Shown here: piece by piece, positions 44,774 to 52,606 of the stretch
Layout: every line of letters starts with the position of its first letter
Position numbering within the stretch: the first letter of the stretch is position 1
DNA from: CAZYME01 sp964648115
GTDB taxonomy: Bacteria; Pseudomonadota; Gammaproteobacteria; Legionellales; Legionellaceae
Length of the DNA: 64,000 nt
Direction of reading: 5' to 3'
NCBI GenBank assembly: GCA_964648115.1
Contig: CAZYME010000007.1
Coordinates: 12,412 to 76,411 of the forward strand
Translations under genes and position numbers: made by a program
Notes under the pieces: generated by a model
What the model was told of the DNA's origin: nothing
Database searches by the model: none
What the model saw: the letters and a program-made list of their open reading frames with translations, nothing else

Positions 44774-45491
44774 CAGCATTAATAAATGGCCTAAATGCTT
44801 CCCCCCCCTTACTAAAGAGCAAGAGTCTATTAGTAATGATTTTATGAAACATTGGCATGAAACGCTTTCTAGTGGATGGAAATTTCGGTTAATTGAAAAA
44901 TTTAATCATAACTATGCGGTAAAAAATGCTCCTCAAGATTTTCTAACCACTCTCGAAATAGGGGCAGGTTTGGGGGAACACCTTAACTATGAGCGTCTAT
45001 CTGACGAACAAAAAAAGCATTATGTTACGCTTGAGCTTCGTGAGAATATGGCGGAAAAAATAAAAGCCTCCTTTCCAGAAATTCAAACCGTTGTTGGGGA
45101 TTGCCAAAAAACACTTCCCTATGTAGATGGACATTTTGATCGTATTTTGGCAATTCATGTATTGGAGCATTTACCAAATTTACCGGCAGCAATTCAAGAA
45201 ATGCATCGTTTGTGTAATAAAGAAAAAGGTACTCTTTCTATCGTTATTCCCTGCGAGGGTGGGCTGGCTTACGGCCAAGCCAGAAAAATATCTGCACAAA
45301 AAATTTTTGAAGCGCGTTATAAACAATCTTATCAATGGTTTATTGAGCGAGAGCACGTGAATCGGCCTCATGAGATCTTTGAGGAATTAACAGCGTATTT
45401 TAATATTAAACACCAATCATTTTTCCCTCTCCTAATCCCAAGCATTAATTTGAATTTGTGCATTGGAGCAACTTTGTATCCTAGGAACTGA
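44766..45491 (+). CDS. Class I SAM methyltransferase with C8 tract near its start
   Basis: I take the ATG at 44766, with AAGGAG at ideal spacing inside the end of the GT2 gene (8-base overlap). The 241-residue protein has TLEIGAGLGEHL (SAM loop), YVTLELRENM and RILAIHVLEHLPNLP. The substrate is not known but the family and context suggest a sugar. Eight C at 44801-44808 encode F-P-P at residues 12-14. One C gained or lost leads to a stop within a few to a dozen codons, so expression could switch on and off. Confidence 0.85.
   Translation: MDDSINKWPKCFPPLTKEQESISNDFMKHWHETLSSGWKFRLIEKFNHNYAVKNAPQDFLTTLEIGAGLGEHLNYERLSDEQKKHYVTLELRENMAEKIKASFPEIQTVVGDCQKTLPYVDGHFDRILAIHVLEHLPNLPAAIQEMHRLCNKEKGTLSIVIPCEGGLAYGQARKISAQKIFEARYKQSYQWFIEREHVNRPHEIFEELTAYFNIKHQSFFPLLIPSINLNLCIGATLYPRN
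44801..44808 (+). repeat. C8 homopolymer tract at codons 12-15 of the methyltransferase gene
   Basis: Eight C in the codons TTC CCC CCC CTT. A ninth C gives CCT TAC TAA (stop); losing one gives a TGA about 11 codons on. A tract this close to the start in a surface-sugar gene is where contingency loci usually sit. Confidence 0.65.
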
Positions 45492-45492
45492 A

Positions 45493-45909
45493 ATGTCAGC
45501 TATTACTCAATTAAAAAAAACCATATTAGAACATAACAATTCTTTTGTTATGTTCTTAATGGTAGGTAGTCTAACTGCTGCAACGTACCTTTCTCTTTTT
45601 ATTTTATTGTCTAAAATATTACATGGAAATTACCAGATAGCAGTTTCAATTTCTTACGTAGTCTCGGTTACGCTACATTTCTCTGCTAACCGTAAATTTA
45701 CATTCAAAAAGCAGACTAATTTATTATCACAACAATTACCACGGTACTTGATTTTCTTGATAGTTAATTACCTGATTACGTTGGTTTTCATGCATATAAC
45801 TGTAGAGACGTTTCATTTTACTCCGTTTATAGGCCTTGTTTTAACAATTGGGGCTACCTGTATGTTGAGTTATTTAATTTCTAAGTTCTGGGTGTTTCAA
45901 ACTGTATAA
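45493..45909 (+). CDS. GtrA-like membrane protein
   Basis: A 138-residue protein of four hydrophobic segments. I take the ATG at 45493 with AGGA seven bases upstream; an upstream ATG lies in the methyltransferase gene. FLMVGSLTAATYLSLFILL and the loop SANRKFTFKKQ match the GtrA family, which is thought to flip undecaprenyl-phosphate-linked sugar to the periplasm. It pairs with the GT2 at 43757 and the divergent GT-C protein at 40966, the GtrA/GtrB/GtrC arrangement. Confidence 0.85.
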   Translation: MSAITQLKKTILEHNNSFVMFLMVGSLTAATYLSLFILLSKILHGNYQIAVSISYVVSVTLHFSANRKFTFKKQTNLLSQQLPRYLIFLIVNYLITLVFMHITVETFHFTPFIGLVLTIGATCMLSYLISKFWVFQTV

Positions 45910-45924
45910 AAAAGGAAAAATAGT

Positions 45925-46881
45925 ATGCGTTTTCTAGTAACAGGTTGTGCTGGCTTTATAGGTAGCAGTTTGGTTGATCGATTATTACAAGATGGTCACG
46001 AAGTAGTAGGTATTGATAATTTCTCCACCGGTCAGCGTGAATTTTTAAAATCAGCAAACCTATCCCCCAATTTTACTTTGGTAGAAATTGATCTATTAGA
46101 AAAAGATGCGATTAAGCCCGCATTTGAAGGTATTGATGCTGTATATCATTTGGCTGCTAATGCTGACGTAAGGTTTGGCACAGAGCATCCACATAAAGAT
46201 TTGGAACAGAACGCAATTGCAACATTTCATGTATTAGAGGCAATGCGCTCGCACAGCGTGAAGCGGATTGCTTTTGCCTCCACGGGCTCGATTTATGGTG
46301 AGGCAGCTGTAGTCCCTACACCTGAAGACACAGCTTTTCCAATACAAACATCTTTGTACGGTGCTTCTAAACTTGCTGCTGAATCTTTAATTCAAGCGTA
46401 CGCGGAAGGCTTTGGCTTCCAGGGGTATATATTCCGATTTGTTTCAATTTTAGGTGAGCGGTATACGCATGGCCATGTTTTTGATTTTTACAAGCAATTA
46501 CTAGAAAACCCTAATGAACTGTTCGTGCTAGGAAACGGTCAGCAACGTAAATCCTATCTTTACATCCAAGACTGTATTGATGCCATATTGCACGCGATGA
46601 AACATGCTAATGATAAAGTTAATATTTTTAATTTAGGCACGGACCAGTACTGCCAGGTAAATGACTCCATTGGTTGGATTAGTGAATATCTTGGTTTGAA
46701 CCCAAAACGTACTTATGGTGGTGGAGAGCGGGGATGGATTGGTGATAACCCATTTATCTATCTTGATACGAAAAAAATTCGTGCATTAGGGTGGGCGCCA
46801 AAATTATCTATTCAGGAAGGTGTGAAACAAACTATTAAATACCTGCATGAAAACCAGTGGGTTTTGGAGCAGCGCGCATGA
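45925..46881 (+). CDS. UDP-sugar 4-epimerase-like extended SDR
   Basis: A 318-residue enzyme with RFLVTGCAGFIGSSLVDRL (NAD loop), YHLAANADV and the catalytic set STGSIYGE ... YGASK. This is close to UDP-glucose/UDP-GlcNAc 4-epimerases and related decarboxylases and reductases. The strict substrate is not decided by motifs. AAAGG lies before the ATG, 15 bases after GtrA, and the last four bases overlap the next gene. It should act on the same nucleotide sugar as the neighbouring dehydrogenase homologue, which is inference. Confidence 0.85.
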   Translation: MRFLVTGCAGFIGSSLVDRLLQDGHEVVGIDNFSTGQREFLKSANLSPNFTLVEIDLLEKDAIKPAFEGIDAVYHLAANADVRFGTEHPHKDLEQNAIATFHVLEAMRSHSVKRIAFASTGSIYGEAAVVPTPEDTAFPIQTSLYGASKLAAESLIQAYAEGFGFQGYIFRFVSILGERYTHGHVFDFYKQLLENPNELFVLGNGQQRKSYLYIQDCIDAILHAMKHANDKVNIFNLGTDQYCQVNDSIGWISEYLGLNPKRTYGGGERGWIGDNPFIYLDTKKIRALGWAPKLSIQEGVKQTIKYLHENQWVLEQRA

Positions 46882-48185
46882 AAGTAGCTGTTGTTGGGTT
46901 GTGGCATCTTGGTTCAGTTACTGCGGCATGTCTTGCAAATGCAGGCCATGATGTTATCGCTTTTGATCCAGATCAAAATACCATTGATTCTTTAAAACAC
47001 GGAAAGGCACCTGTATTTGAACCAGGCTTGGATGATTTAATTAAAAATGCACAAGAGATTAATACGTTAAAATTTACTGTATGCCGAGAAGAAATTGCCA
47101 GTGCAGATATTGTTTGGGTAACGATAGACACTCCTGTCGATGAACAAGATATTGCCGATGTGGATGCGGTCATGAGCGAAGTTATCCAGCTGTTCCCTTA
47201 TTTAAAACAAGCGGCAACTGTGCTTATTTCTTCACAAGTACCTGTTGGGACAACGCGTAAATTATTAGAGCACTGCTGTGAAAAATATCCGGACAAACAA
47301 ATATCATTTGCTTGTAGCCCTGAAAATCTACGTCTGGGAAAAGCCATAAATGTGTTTACCCAGCCTGATCGCGTTATCGTGGGAATTGATTGTGATGCAG
47401 ATAAACAAAAAATCACGGCTTTATTTCAACCTATTACAGAGAATTTAGTTTGGATGTCTATCGAATCCGCTGAAATGACAAAGCACGCATTAAACGCATT
47501 TTTAGCAACATCCGTGGTATTTATTAATGAACTAGCAACCTTGTGCGAGCGTGTTGGTGCTGATGCAAAAGAAGTTGAACGGGGTCTGAAATCAGAGGAG
47601 CGTATTGGGCCTAAAGCTTATTTACGTCCTGGCACTGCTATTGCCGGTGGTACTTTGGCACGCGATGTAAATTTTCTTACCCAGTTAAGCGAGCAACACG
47701 CTATCAAAACCCCACTTTTTTCCTCGCTATTGGAAAGCAATCATTATCATAAACAATGGTCATGTCGCCGAGTGAAAGATGTGCTCCAAGATCTACGCGC
47801 CAAAAAAGTCACTGCTTTAGGTTTAACCTATAAAATGGGCACAGATACCTTGCGCCGCTCTACGGCGGTGGAAACGTGTGCGTGGTTGCACAGTCAAGGT
47901 GTAAATGTTGTTGCCTATGATCCCGTGATACGAACCTTGCCAAATAATTTATCCGAGATTATTGAGCTTAAATCCTCTTTATTAGAAGCTCTGGAGAATT
48001 CTGATGCGATAATCGTTGCGACAGAATGGCCAGAATTTCTTGAGATTACTAGTGAGCAATTATTAGCATCCATGAAGCAGCCGCATGTGTTTGATGCGGG
48101 TGGATTTCTGATGAAAAAATTAGGCAATCAAAAGCACATCCATTATTACACTGTGGGGAGCAGACATGAAGCTAGCCGGTCTTAG
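46878..48185 (+). CDS. UDP-glucose/GDP-mannose dehydrogenase homologue lacking the catalytic cysteine
   Basis: A 435-residue protein starting at the ATG at 46878 (ATGA overlap). It has the full three-domain nucleotide-sugar dehydrogenase layout: VAVVGLWHLGSVTAACLANAG (NAD loop), TIDTPVDE, SSQVPVGTTR, SPENLRLG (Glu149) and EMTKHALNAFLAT (Lys202, Asn206). In true dehydrogenases the next motif is GGSCFPKD with the catalytic Cys. Here residues 251-264 read PGTAIAGGTLARDV, with no Cys. It therefore may not do the usual four-electron oxidation to a uronate, and may instead be a two-electron oxidoreductase. Context is a surface-sugar operon. Confidence 0.85.
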   Translation: MKVAVVGLWHLGSVTAACLANAGHDVIAFDPDQNTIDSLKHGKAPVFEPGLDDLIKNAQEINTLKFTVCREEIASADIVWVTIDTPVDEQDIADVDAVMSEVIQLFPYLKQAATVLISSQVPVGTTRKLLEHCCEKYPDKQISFACSPENLRLGKAINVFTQPDRVIVGIDCDADKQKITALFQPITENLVWMSIESAEMTKHALNAFLATSVVFINELATLCERVGADAKEVERGLKSEERIGPKAYLRPGTAIAGGTLARDVNFLTQLSEQHAIKTPLFSSLLESNHYHKQWSCRRVKDVLQDLRAKKVTALGLTYKMGTDTLRRSTAVETCAWLHSQGVNVVAYDPVIRTLPNNLSEIIELKSSLLEALENSDAIIVATEWPEFLEITSEQLLASMKQPHVFDAGGFLMKKLGNQKHIHYYTVGSRHEASRS

Positions 48186-49038
48186 CGCTATCATTACAGG
48201 CGCAAGCCAGGGATTGGGATTAGAAATTGCTAAACATTATTTGCAAGAAGGTGCGAACGTTACATTGTGCGCAAGAAATGCAGAAAAATTGGCGGAAGCG
48301 CAAGAAGAACTCTTGCCGTATGTAAAAAATAAGACGCAGTTAATTGCTATTCCTACTGATGTTTCTAAACCTGAACAAGTTGAGTTTTTAGTAAATGCAG
48401 CAATGAATGCATTTGGAAAAATTGATATTTTAGTAGCAAATGCTGGAGTTTATGGCCCTAAAGGGCCCATTGATGAAATCGATTGGGATGAGTGGTCGAA
48501 AGCTATCGATATTAATGTGAAAGGCACTGTGCTCCCATGCCGTGCGGTTTTGCCTCATATGAAAAAACAACAATATGGCAAGATCATTATACTGTCAGGA
48601 GGGGGGGCCACTAAACCGATGCCCAATCTGAGTGCATACGCTACCTCAAAGGCTGCTGTGGTTCGCTTTGCAGAGACGCTGGCGGAAGAGGTGAGAGAAT
48701 ATAATATTGATGTGAATACAATAGCACCAGGCGCTTTGAACACACGGTTGTTAGAGGAAGTCCTTGAGGCGGGGCCTGAGAAGGTCGGAGAAGTTTTTTA
48801 TTCCCAATTTTTGAAGCAAAAACAAACAGGTGGTACATCATTAGATATACCTGCCGAATTTTGCGTGTTTCTTGCTACTAGCGAAAGCGATGGGATAACC
48901 GCAAAACTACTCAGTGTGTTATGGGATCCATGGAAAAAATTCCCGTCCATGGTTGATCAACTCAAGGCATCAGATATTTATACCTTACGTCGTATCGTTC
49001 CAGAAGATCGAGGGCAGGATTGGGGCGAGATAAAATGA
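48166..49038 (+). CDS. Short-chain dehydrogenase/reductase
   Basis: A 290-residue classical SDR with TGASQGLGLEIAKHY (cofactor loop), LVANAGVYGP (NAG), the Ser in IILSGGG and the catalytic Y-ATS-K in LSAYATSKAAVVRF. The C-terminus is extended (about 50 residues more than the simple family). It overlaps the dehydrogenase homologue by 20 bases and the Gfo/Idh gene by four. A G7 tract is at 48601-48607. It probably reduces or oxidises a sugar or sugar-nucleotide carbonyl; the substrate is not evident. Confidence 0.85.
   Translation: MKLAGLSAIITGASQGLGLEIAKHYLQEGANVTLCARNAEKLAEAQEELLPYVKNKTQLIAIPTDVSKPEQVEFLVNAAMNAFGKIDILVANAGVYGPKGPIDEIDWDEWSKAIDINVKGTVLPCRAVLPHMKKQQYGKIIILSGGGATKPMPNLSAYATSKAAVVRFAETLAEEVREYNIDVNTIAPGALNTRLLEEVLEAGPEKVGEVFYSQFLKQKQTGGTSLDIPAEFCVFLATSESDGITAKLLSVLWDPWKKFPSMVDQLKASDIYTLRRIVPEDRGQDWGEIK
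48601..48607 (+). repeat. G7 tract inside the SDR gene
   Basis: Seven G preceded by GGA, encoding glycine residues of SGGGA. It is shorter than the other tracts and in a conserved glycine stretch, so it may be only codon choice. Confidence 0.4.
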
Positions 49039-50024
49039 AAGTAGCTATTATCGGTTGTGGACTCATCGGCCAAAAACGTGCAAAAACGTTAGGTGAGTGC
49101 GAATTGGTTGTGTGTGTCGATCAAGTGAAACAGCGAGCAGAAAGTTTAGCAGGACAATATCCTGGGTGTGTTGCGTTAACCGATTGGCGAGATGCTGTCG
49201 AGTTGCCGCAGGTAGATATTGTGATTGTTGCAACATTGCATTCATCACTTGCAGAAATTACCCATGGTGCAGTAAAGCAGGGTAAACATGTGCTTGTTGA
49301 AAAGCCAGGTGCTAGAAAAGCAGATGAATTGCAGCCTATTATTGAAGAGGCTAAAAAATCAGGTTCACTCGTACGGGTGGGCTTTAATCACCGTTATCAC
49401 CGTTCTTTACGTCAAGCAAGATCTTTGGTTGATGCAGGAAAGTTAGGCGAGCTGATGTTTATCAGAGCCCGTTATGGACATGGCGGTAGAATCGGTTATG
49501 ACAAAGAATGGCGAGCGCAACCTGACTTATCAGGTGGTGGTGAGCTTATCGATCAAGGCCCGCATCTTATAGACCTTTCTCGTTGGTTTTTAGGTGATTT
49601 TTGTGAAACCCAAGGCTTTGCCCATACTTATTTCTGGGATATGCCCGTTGATGATAATGGTTTTTTGTTACTAAAGACCAAACAAAAACAAACCGCTTTT
49701 TTGCATGTCTCTTGTACAGAATGGAAAAATCTTTTTTCGATGGAAATTTATGGTCGAGATGGGAAACTTGAGTTGTCAGGGTTGGGCGGTAGCTATGGAG
49801 TGGAAAAATTAACCTGGTATGACATGCTGCCTGAAATGGGGCCCCCGGCAACGCAATCATGGGAATACCCCATGGCTGATGATTCTTGGTCTGTTGAAAT
49901 GGCAGAGTTTTTGGAAGACATCCGCCTCAAGCGCTGCCCATCACCTGGACTTAATGACGCTTATGCAGTATTGGAAATTATAGAAGAAATTTACAAGGAG
50001 TCTGGTTATGATCATTGCGCGTAG
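49035..50024 (+). CDS. Gfo/Idh/MocA-family oxidoreductase
   Basis: A 329-residue NAD(P)-dependent oxidoreductase with KVAIIGCGLIGQKRAKTL (Rossmann loop), VLVEKPGARKADEL (the EKP signature lysine), VRVGFNHRYHRS and LIDQGPHLIDLSRWF. This family acts on sugar hydroxyls, and in surface-sugar operons it includes WbpB-like 3-dehydrogenases. It overlaps the SDR by four bases and ends 17 bases into the HddA-like gene, so it is tightly co-translated. Whether it works with the WbpE-like enzyme at 10.4 kb is unproven. Confidence 0.88.
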   Translation: MKVAIIGCGLIGQKRAKTLGECELVVCVDQVKQRAESLAGQYPGCVALTDWRDAVELPQVDIVIVATLHSSLAEITHGAVKQGKHVLVEKPGARKADELQPIIEEAKKSGSLVRVGFNHRYHRSLRQARSLVDAGKLGELMFIRARYGHGGRIGYDKEWRAQPDLSGGGELIDQGPHLIDLSRWFLGDFCETQGFAHTYFWDMPVDDNGFLLLKTKQKQTAFLHVSCTEWKNLFSMEIYGRDGKLELSGLGGSYGVEKLTWYDMLPEMGPPATQSWEYPMADDSWSVEMAEFLEDIRLKRCPSPGLNDAYAVLEIIEEIYKESGYDHCA

Positions 50025-50991
50025 TCCTTTACGTATCACTCTAGGTGGAGGAGGTACTGATTTACCATCGTACTACCGTGATCATGAAGGTTTTTTGCTA
50101 GCGGCTGCCATAGATAAATATGTATATGTAAATGTTATGCGTCCATTTACTGAAGGTATCTACTTAAAATATTCTCACTTAGAGCATGTTGAACATATTG
50201 TCGATGTTAAGCACCCAATTATTCGCGAAGCTTTACAGCTATTGGGATTCCGAACGCCTCAAGTTGAAATCACAACCTTAGCTGATATTCCTGCAGGAAC
50301 GGGCTTAGGTTCTTCGGGAAGTTTTACCACGGCTTTATTGAAAGCCTTATATACCCACCGTAAACGCCATTTGCATCAAGAAGAGCTGGCTGAGTTAGCC
50401 TGCTATATTGAAATGGATCGTTTAGGCGAACCGATAGGGAAACAAGATCAATACATTGCTGCATTGGGTGGATTGACGTGTTTCACATTTCATAAAGACG
50501 ATAAAGTTACAGCGGTACCTTTAGCGGTGACAATGAAAACCATGTTTGATCTGGAAGATAATCTACTGTTGTTTTTCACAGGATTTTCTCGTAGAGCCGG
50601 GGATATTTTAAAAGAGCAAAAAGATCGTTCCCAACATCACGATGAAGACATGTTAAAAAATCTACATTACGTGAAAGAATTAGGTTATCGCAGTAAAGAG
50701 GCATTAGAAGCGGGGCAGACCCTCTTATTTGGGGAGCTAATGCATGAACATTGGGAGCATAAAAAACGCCGTTCCAATGGAATGAGTAATCCACAAATAG
50801 ATGAATGGTATGAATTAGGCATGAAAAATGGTGCTGTGGGTGGTAAATTAGTCGGTGCAGGCGGTGGCGGATTTTTGATGTTTATGGCTAGCGATTGTGA
50901 TAAATTACGCCATTCGATGAGTCAAGCTGGGTTAGAAGAAGTGCGTTTTCGCTTCGATTTTGAAGGTGCTAAAGTTGTGATGTCCTCATAA
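50008..50991 (+). CDS. hddA: GHMP kinase, D,D-heptose-7-phosphate 1-kinase (HddA)-like
   Basis: A 327-residue GHMP-family kinase. Its N-terminus ARSPLRITLGGGGTDLPSYY is that of HddA, which phosphorylates D-glycero-D-manno-heptose 7-phosphate at C1 in the GDP-heptose branch. The ATP loop PAGTGLGSSGS is at about 95-105 and KLVGAGGGGFLMF is near the end. Some L-fucose/galacto-kinases have similar layouts, so the substrate is likely rather than proven. AAGGAG precedes the ATG, and its stop overlaps the next gene's ATG by one base. Confidence 0.85.
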   Translation: MIIARSPLRITLGGGGTDLPSYYRDHEGFLLAAAIDKYVYVNVMRPFTEGIYLKYSHLEHVEHIVDVKHPIIREALQLLGFRTPQVEITTLADIPAGTGLGSSGSFTTALLKALYTHRKRHLHQEELAELACYIEMDRLGEPIGKQDQYIAALGGLTCFTFHKDDKVTAVPLAVTMKTMFDLEDNLLLFFTGFSRRAGDILKEQKDRSQHHDEDMLKNLHYVKELGYRSKEALEAGQTLLFGELMHEHWEHKKRRSNGMSNPQIDEWYELGMKNGAVGGKLVGAGGGGFLMFMASDCDKLRHSMSQAGLEEVRFRFDFEGAKVVMSS

Positions 50992-51707
50992 TGCTGCCAG
51001 TTGCAATCCTTGCGGGTGGTTTAGCCACACGTTTACGACCTATTACCAGCCATATACCCAAAGCTATGGTAGATGTGGCAGGACGGCCTTTTATCGCCTG
51101 GCAGCTCGATTATTTGCGACAACAAGGTGTCACTCATGTCACCCTATGTGTTGGTTATTTAGGTGAGCAAATCGAAGCGTTTGTCGGTGATGGTACAGCA
51201 TACGGCTTGCATGTTGATTATTCTTTCGATGGACCTACGTTGTTAGGCACAGGTGGTGCATTAAAACAGGCTCTACCTAAATTAGGGAAGGCATTTTTTG
51301 TATTTTACGGCGATTCTTATTTGCCTATTAATTTTCAACAAGTGGCACAAGATTTTCAGCATCAAGGCAAGCCCGCATTGATGACAGTTTTAAAAAATAA
51401 AAACCAGTGGGATAAAAGTAATGTATTGTTTAACGATGGAATGTTACTCGAATACAACAAATCTCATCCAAGAGCTGATATGGCGTACATTGATTATGGT
51501 TTAGGTGTGGTTTCAGCCTCGGTTCTTTTTGAATATGCTGACAGAGAGCATTTTGATTTGGCAGATGTTTATCACGAATTGTCTATTAAAGGTAATCTAG
51601 CAGGCCATGAAGTTTTTGAAAGATTTTATGAAGTAGGATCGCATGAGGGATTAAGGGAAATGATTGAGTTTTTAGATAAGGACGTCATTTCTGCCCGGGG
51701 GGCATAG
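50991..51707 (+). CDS. hddC: Sugar-1-phosphate nucleotidyltransferase, HddC-like
   Basis: A 238-residue enzyme with PVAILAGGLATRLRPIT (loop 4-19), PKAMVDVAGRPFIAWQL, GTGGALKQA and FYGDSYLP (metal-binding Asp). In the GDP-D,D-heptose pathway HddC joins GMP to the heptose 1-phosphate after HddA, and this adjacent pair fits that. Other group members (MurU, RmlA-like) have the same motifs. The ATG shares an A with the previous stop. The last codons run into a G6 tract and the stop TAG lies in the left arm of the repeat at 51703. Confidence 0.8.
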   Translation: MLPVAILAGGLATRLRPITSHIPKAMVDVAGRPFIAWQLDYLRQQGVTHVTLCVGYLGEQIEAFVGDGTAYGLHVDYSFDGPTLLGTGGALKQALPKLGKAFFVFYGDSYLPINFQQVAQDFQHQGKPALMTVLKNKNQWDKSNVLFNDGMLLEYNKSHPRADMAYIDYGLGVVSASVLFEYADREHFDLADVYHELSIKGNLAGHEVFERFYEVGSHEGLREMIEFLDKDVISARGA

Positions 51708-51831
51708 GCGTCAACCTAAGGGAAGTTGGTCAAAAAAACCGTCTTTGCGAGCGATAGCGAAGCAATCCAGTGACCCTGGGTTGCTTCACTGCGTTCGCAA
51801 TGACGGCAATTTTCTTAAGTTGATGCCTATG
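51703..51831. repeat. Nested palindromic repeat at the hddC end
   Basis: Outer 18-base arms (51703-51720 and 51814-51831) are inverted copies with two mismatches. Within them are inner arms of about 31 bases (51739-51770 and 51776-51806, imperfect) including TTGCGAGCGATAGCGAAGCA. The stop codon of hddC is in the left outer arm. Transcribed, it would fold into a long hairpin that could slow or stop RNA polymerase or protect the upstream mRNA. The rest of the gap to 51889 shows nothing more. It differs in sequence from the tilS repeat. Confidence 0.8.
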
Positions 51832-51889
51832 CGCGCAGGCTGGAATCGGTTCCTAAGTCCAATAATAGAATTATTCGAGGAGAGAAAGA

Positions 51890-52606
51890 ATGAATGTAAT
51901 TGAAGGATTAAAGGTCAAAATTTTTGCTGATGGTGCTGACAAAGCAGGCATGTTAGAAGTAAATGCTAAACCTTATGTCAAAGGACTAACAACAAACCCA
52001 AGCCTGATGCGCAAAGCAGGGATTAGCAATTACAAAGGGTTTGCCATAGAAATTCTATCCGAAATCAAAGATAAACCCATTTCATTTGAAGTGTTTTCTG
52101 ACCAATTTGATGACATGGAGCGACAGGCTCTAGAAATTGCAAGTTGGGGTCAAAATGTGTACGTTAAAGTGCCTGTTATGAACACCCAAAAAGAGACCGC
52201 TTACGAACTTATTAAAAAACTCGCTGCAAAAAAAGTAAAATTAAATGTTACTGCGATTATGACATTAACCCAAGTGCGTGATGTGGTTGCAGCTCTTGAT
52301 CCAAATGTTCCTAGTTATGTTTCCGTATTTGCAGGGCGCATTGCAGACACTGGCCGCGATCCAGTTCCCTTGATGGCTGCTGCAGTTGAGTTATTAAAAG
52401 TAGCTCCTGCTGCCGAGCTTATTTGGGCAAGTCCCCGTGAGCTATTGAACATTTTTCAAGCGGACCAAATTGGTTGCCATATTATTACCGTCACCCACGA
52501 TATTTTGAAAAAATTGTCGCTGTATGGCTATGATCTGACCACCTATTCTCTAGATACAGTACGTATGTTTTATGATGATGCTTTAACAGCAGGATTTGAA
52601 TTATGA
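51890..52606 (+). CDS. Small transaldolase (TalC/fructose-6-phosphate aldolase type)
   Basis: A 238-residue TIM-barrel enzyme of the short transaldolase group. The Schiff-base lysine is Lys93 in NVYVKVPVMNT, with GLTTNPSLM (about 32-40) and SVFAGRIADTGRDP as the phosphate-binding region. It could supply sedoheptulose-7-phosphate to a heptose pathway, matching the HddA/HddC-like enzymes just upstream. The catalytic preference cannot be read from sequence. It begins after the repeat at 51703-51831, with GAGGAG before the ATG. The stop overlaps gmd by four bases. Confidence 0.85.
   Translation: MNVIEGLKVKIFADGADKAGMLEVNAKPYVKGLTTNPSLMRKAGISNYKGFAIEILSEIKDKPISFEVFSDQFDDMERQALEIASWGQNVYVKVPVMNTQKETAYELIKKLAAKKVKLNVTAIMTLTQVRDVVAALDPNVPSYVSVFAGRIADTGRDPVPLMAAAVELLKVAPAAELIWASPRELLNIFQADQIGCHIITVTHDILKKLSLYGYDLTTYSLDTVRMFYDDALTAGFEL

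Noticed and set aside
49567..49860. 97-codon minus-strand frame in the Gfo/Idh gene
   Set aside because: Antisense to a conserved region; no ribosome site or domain.
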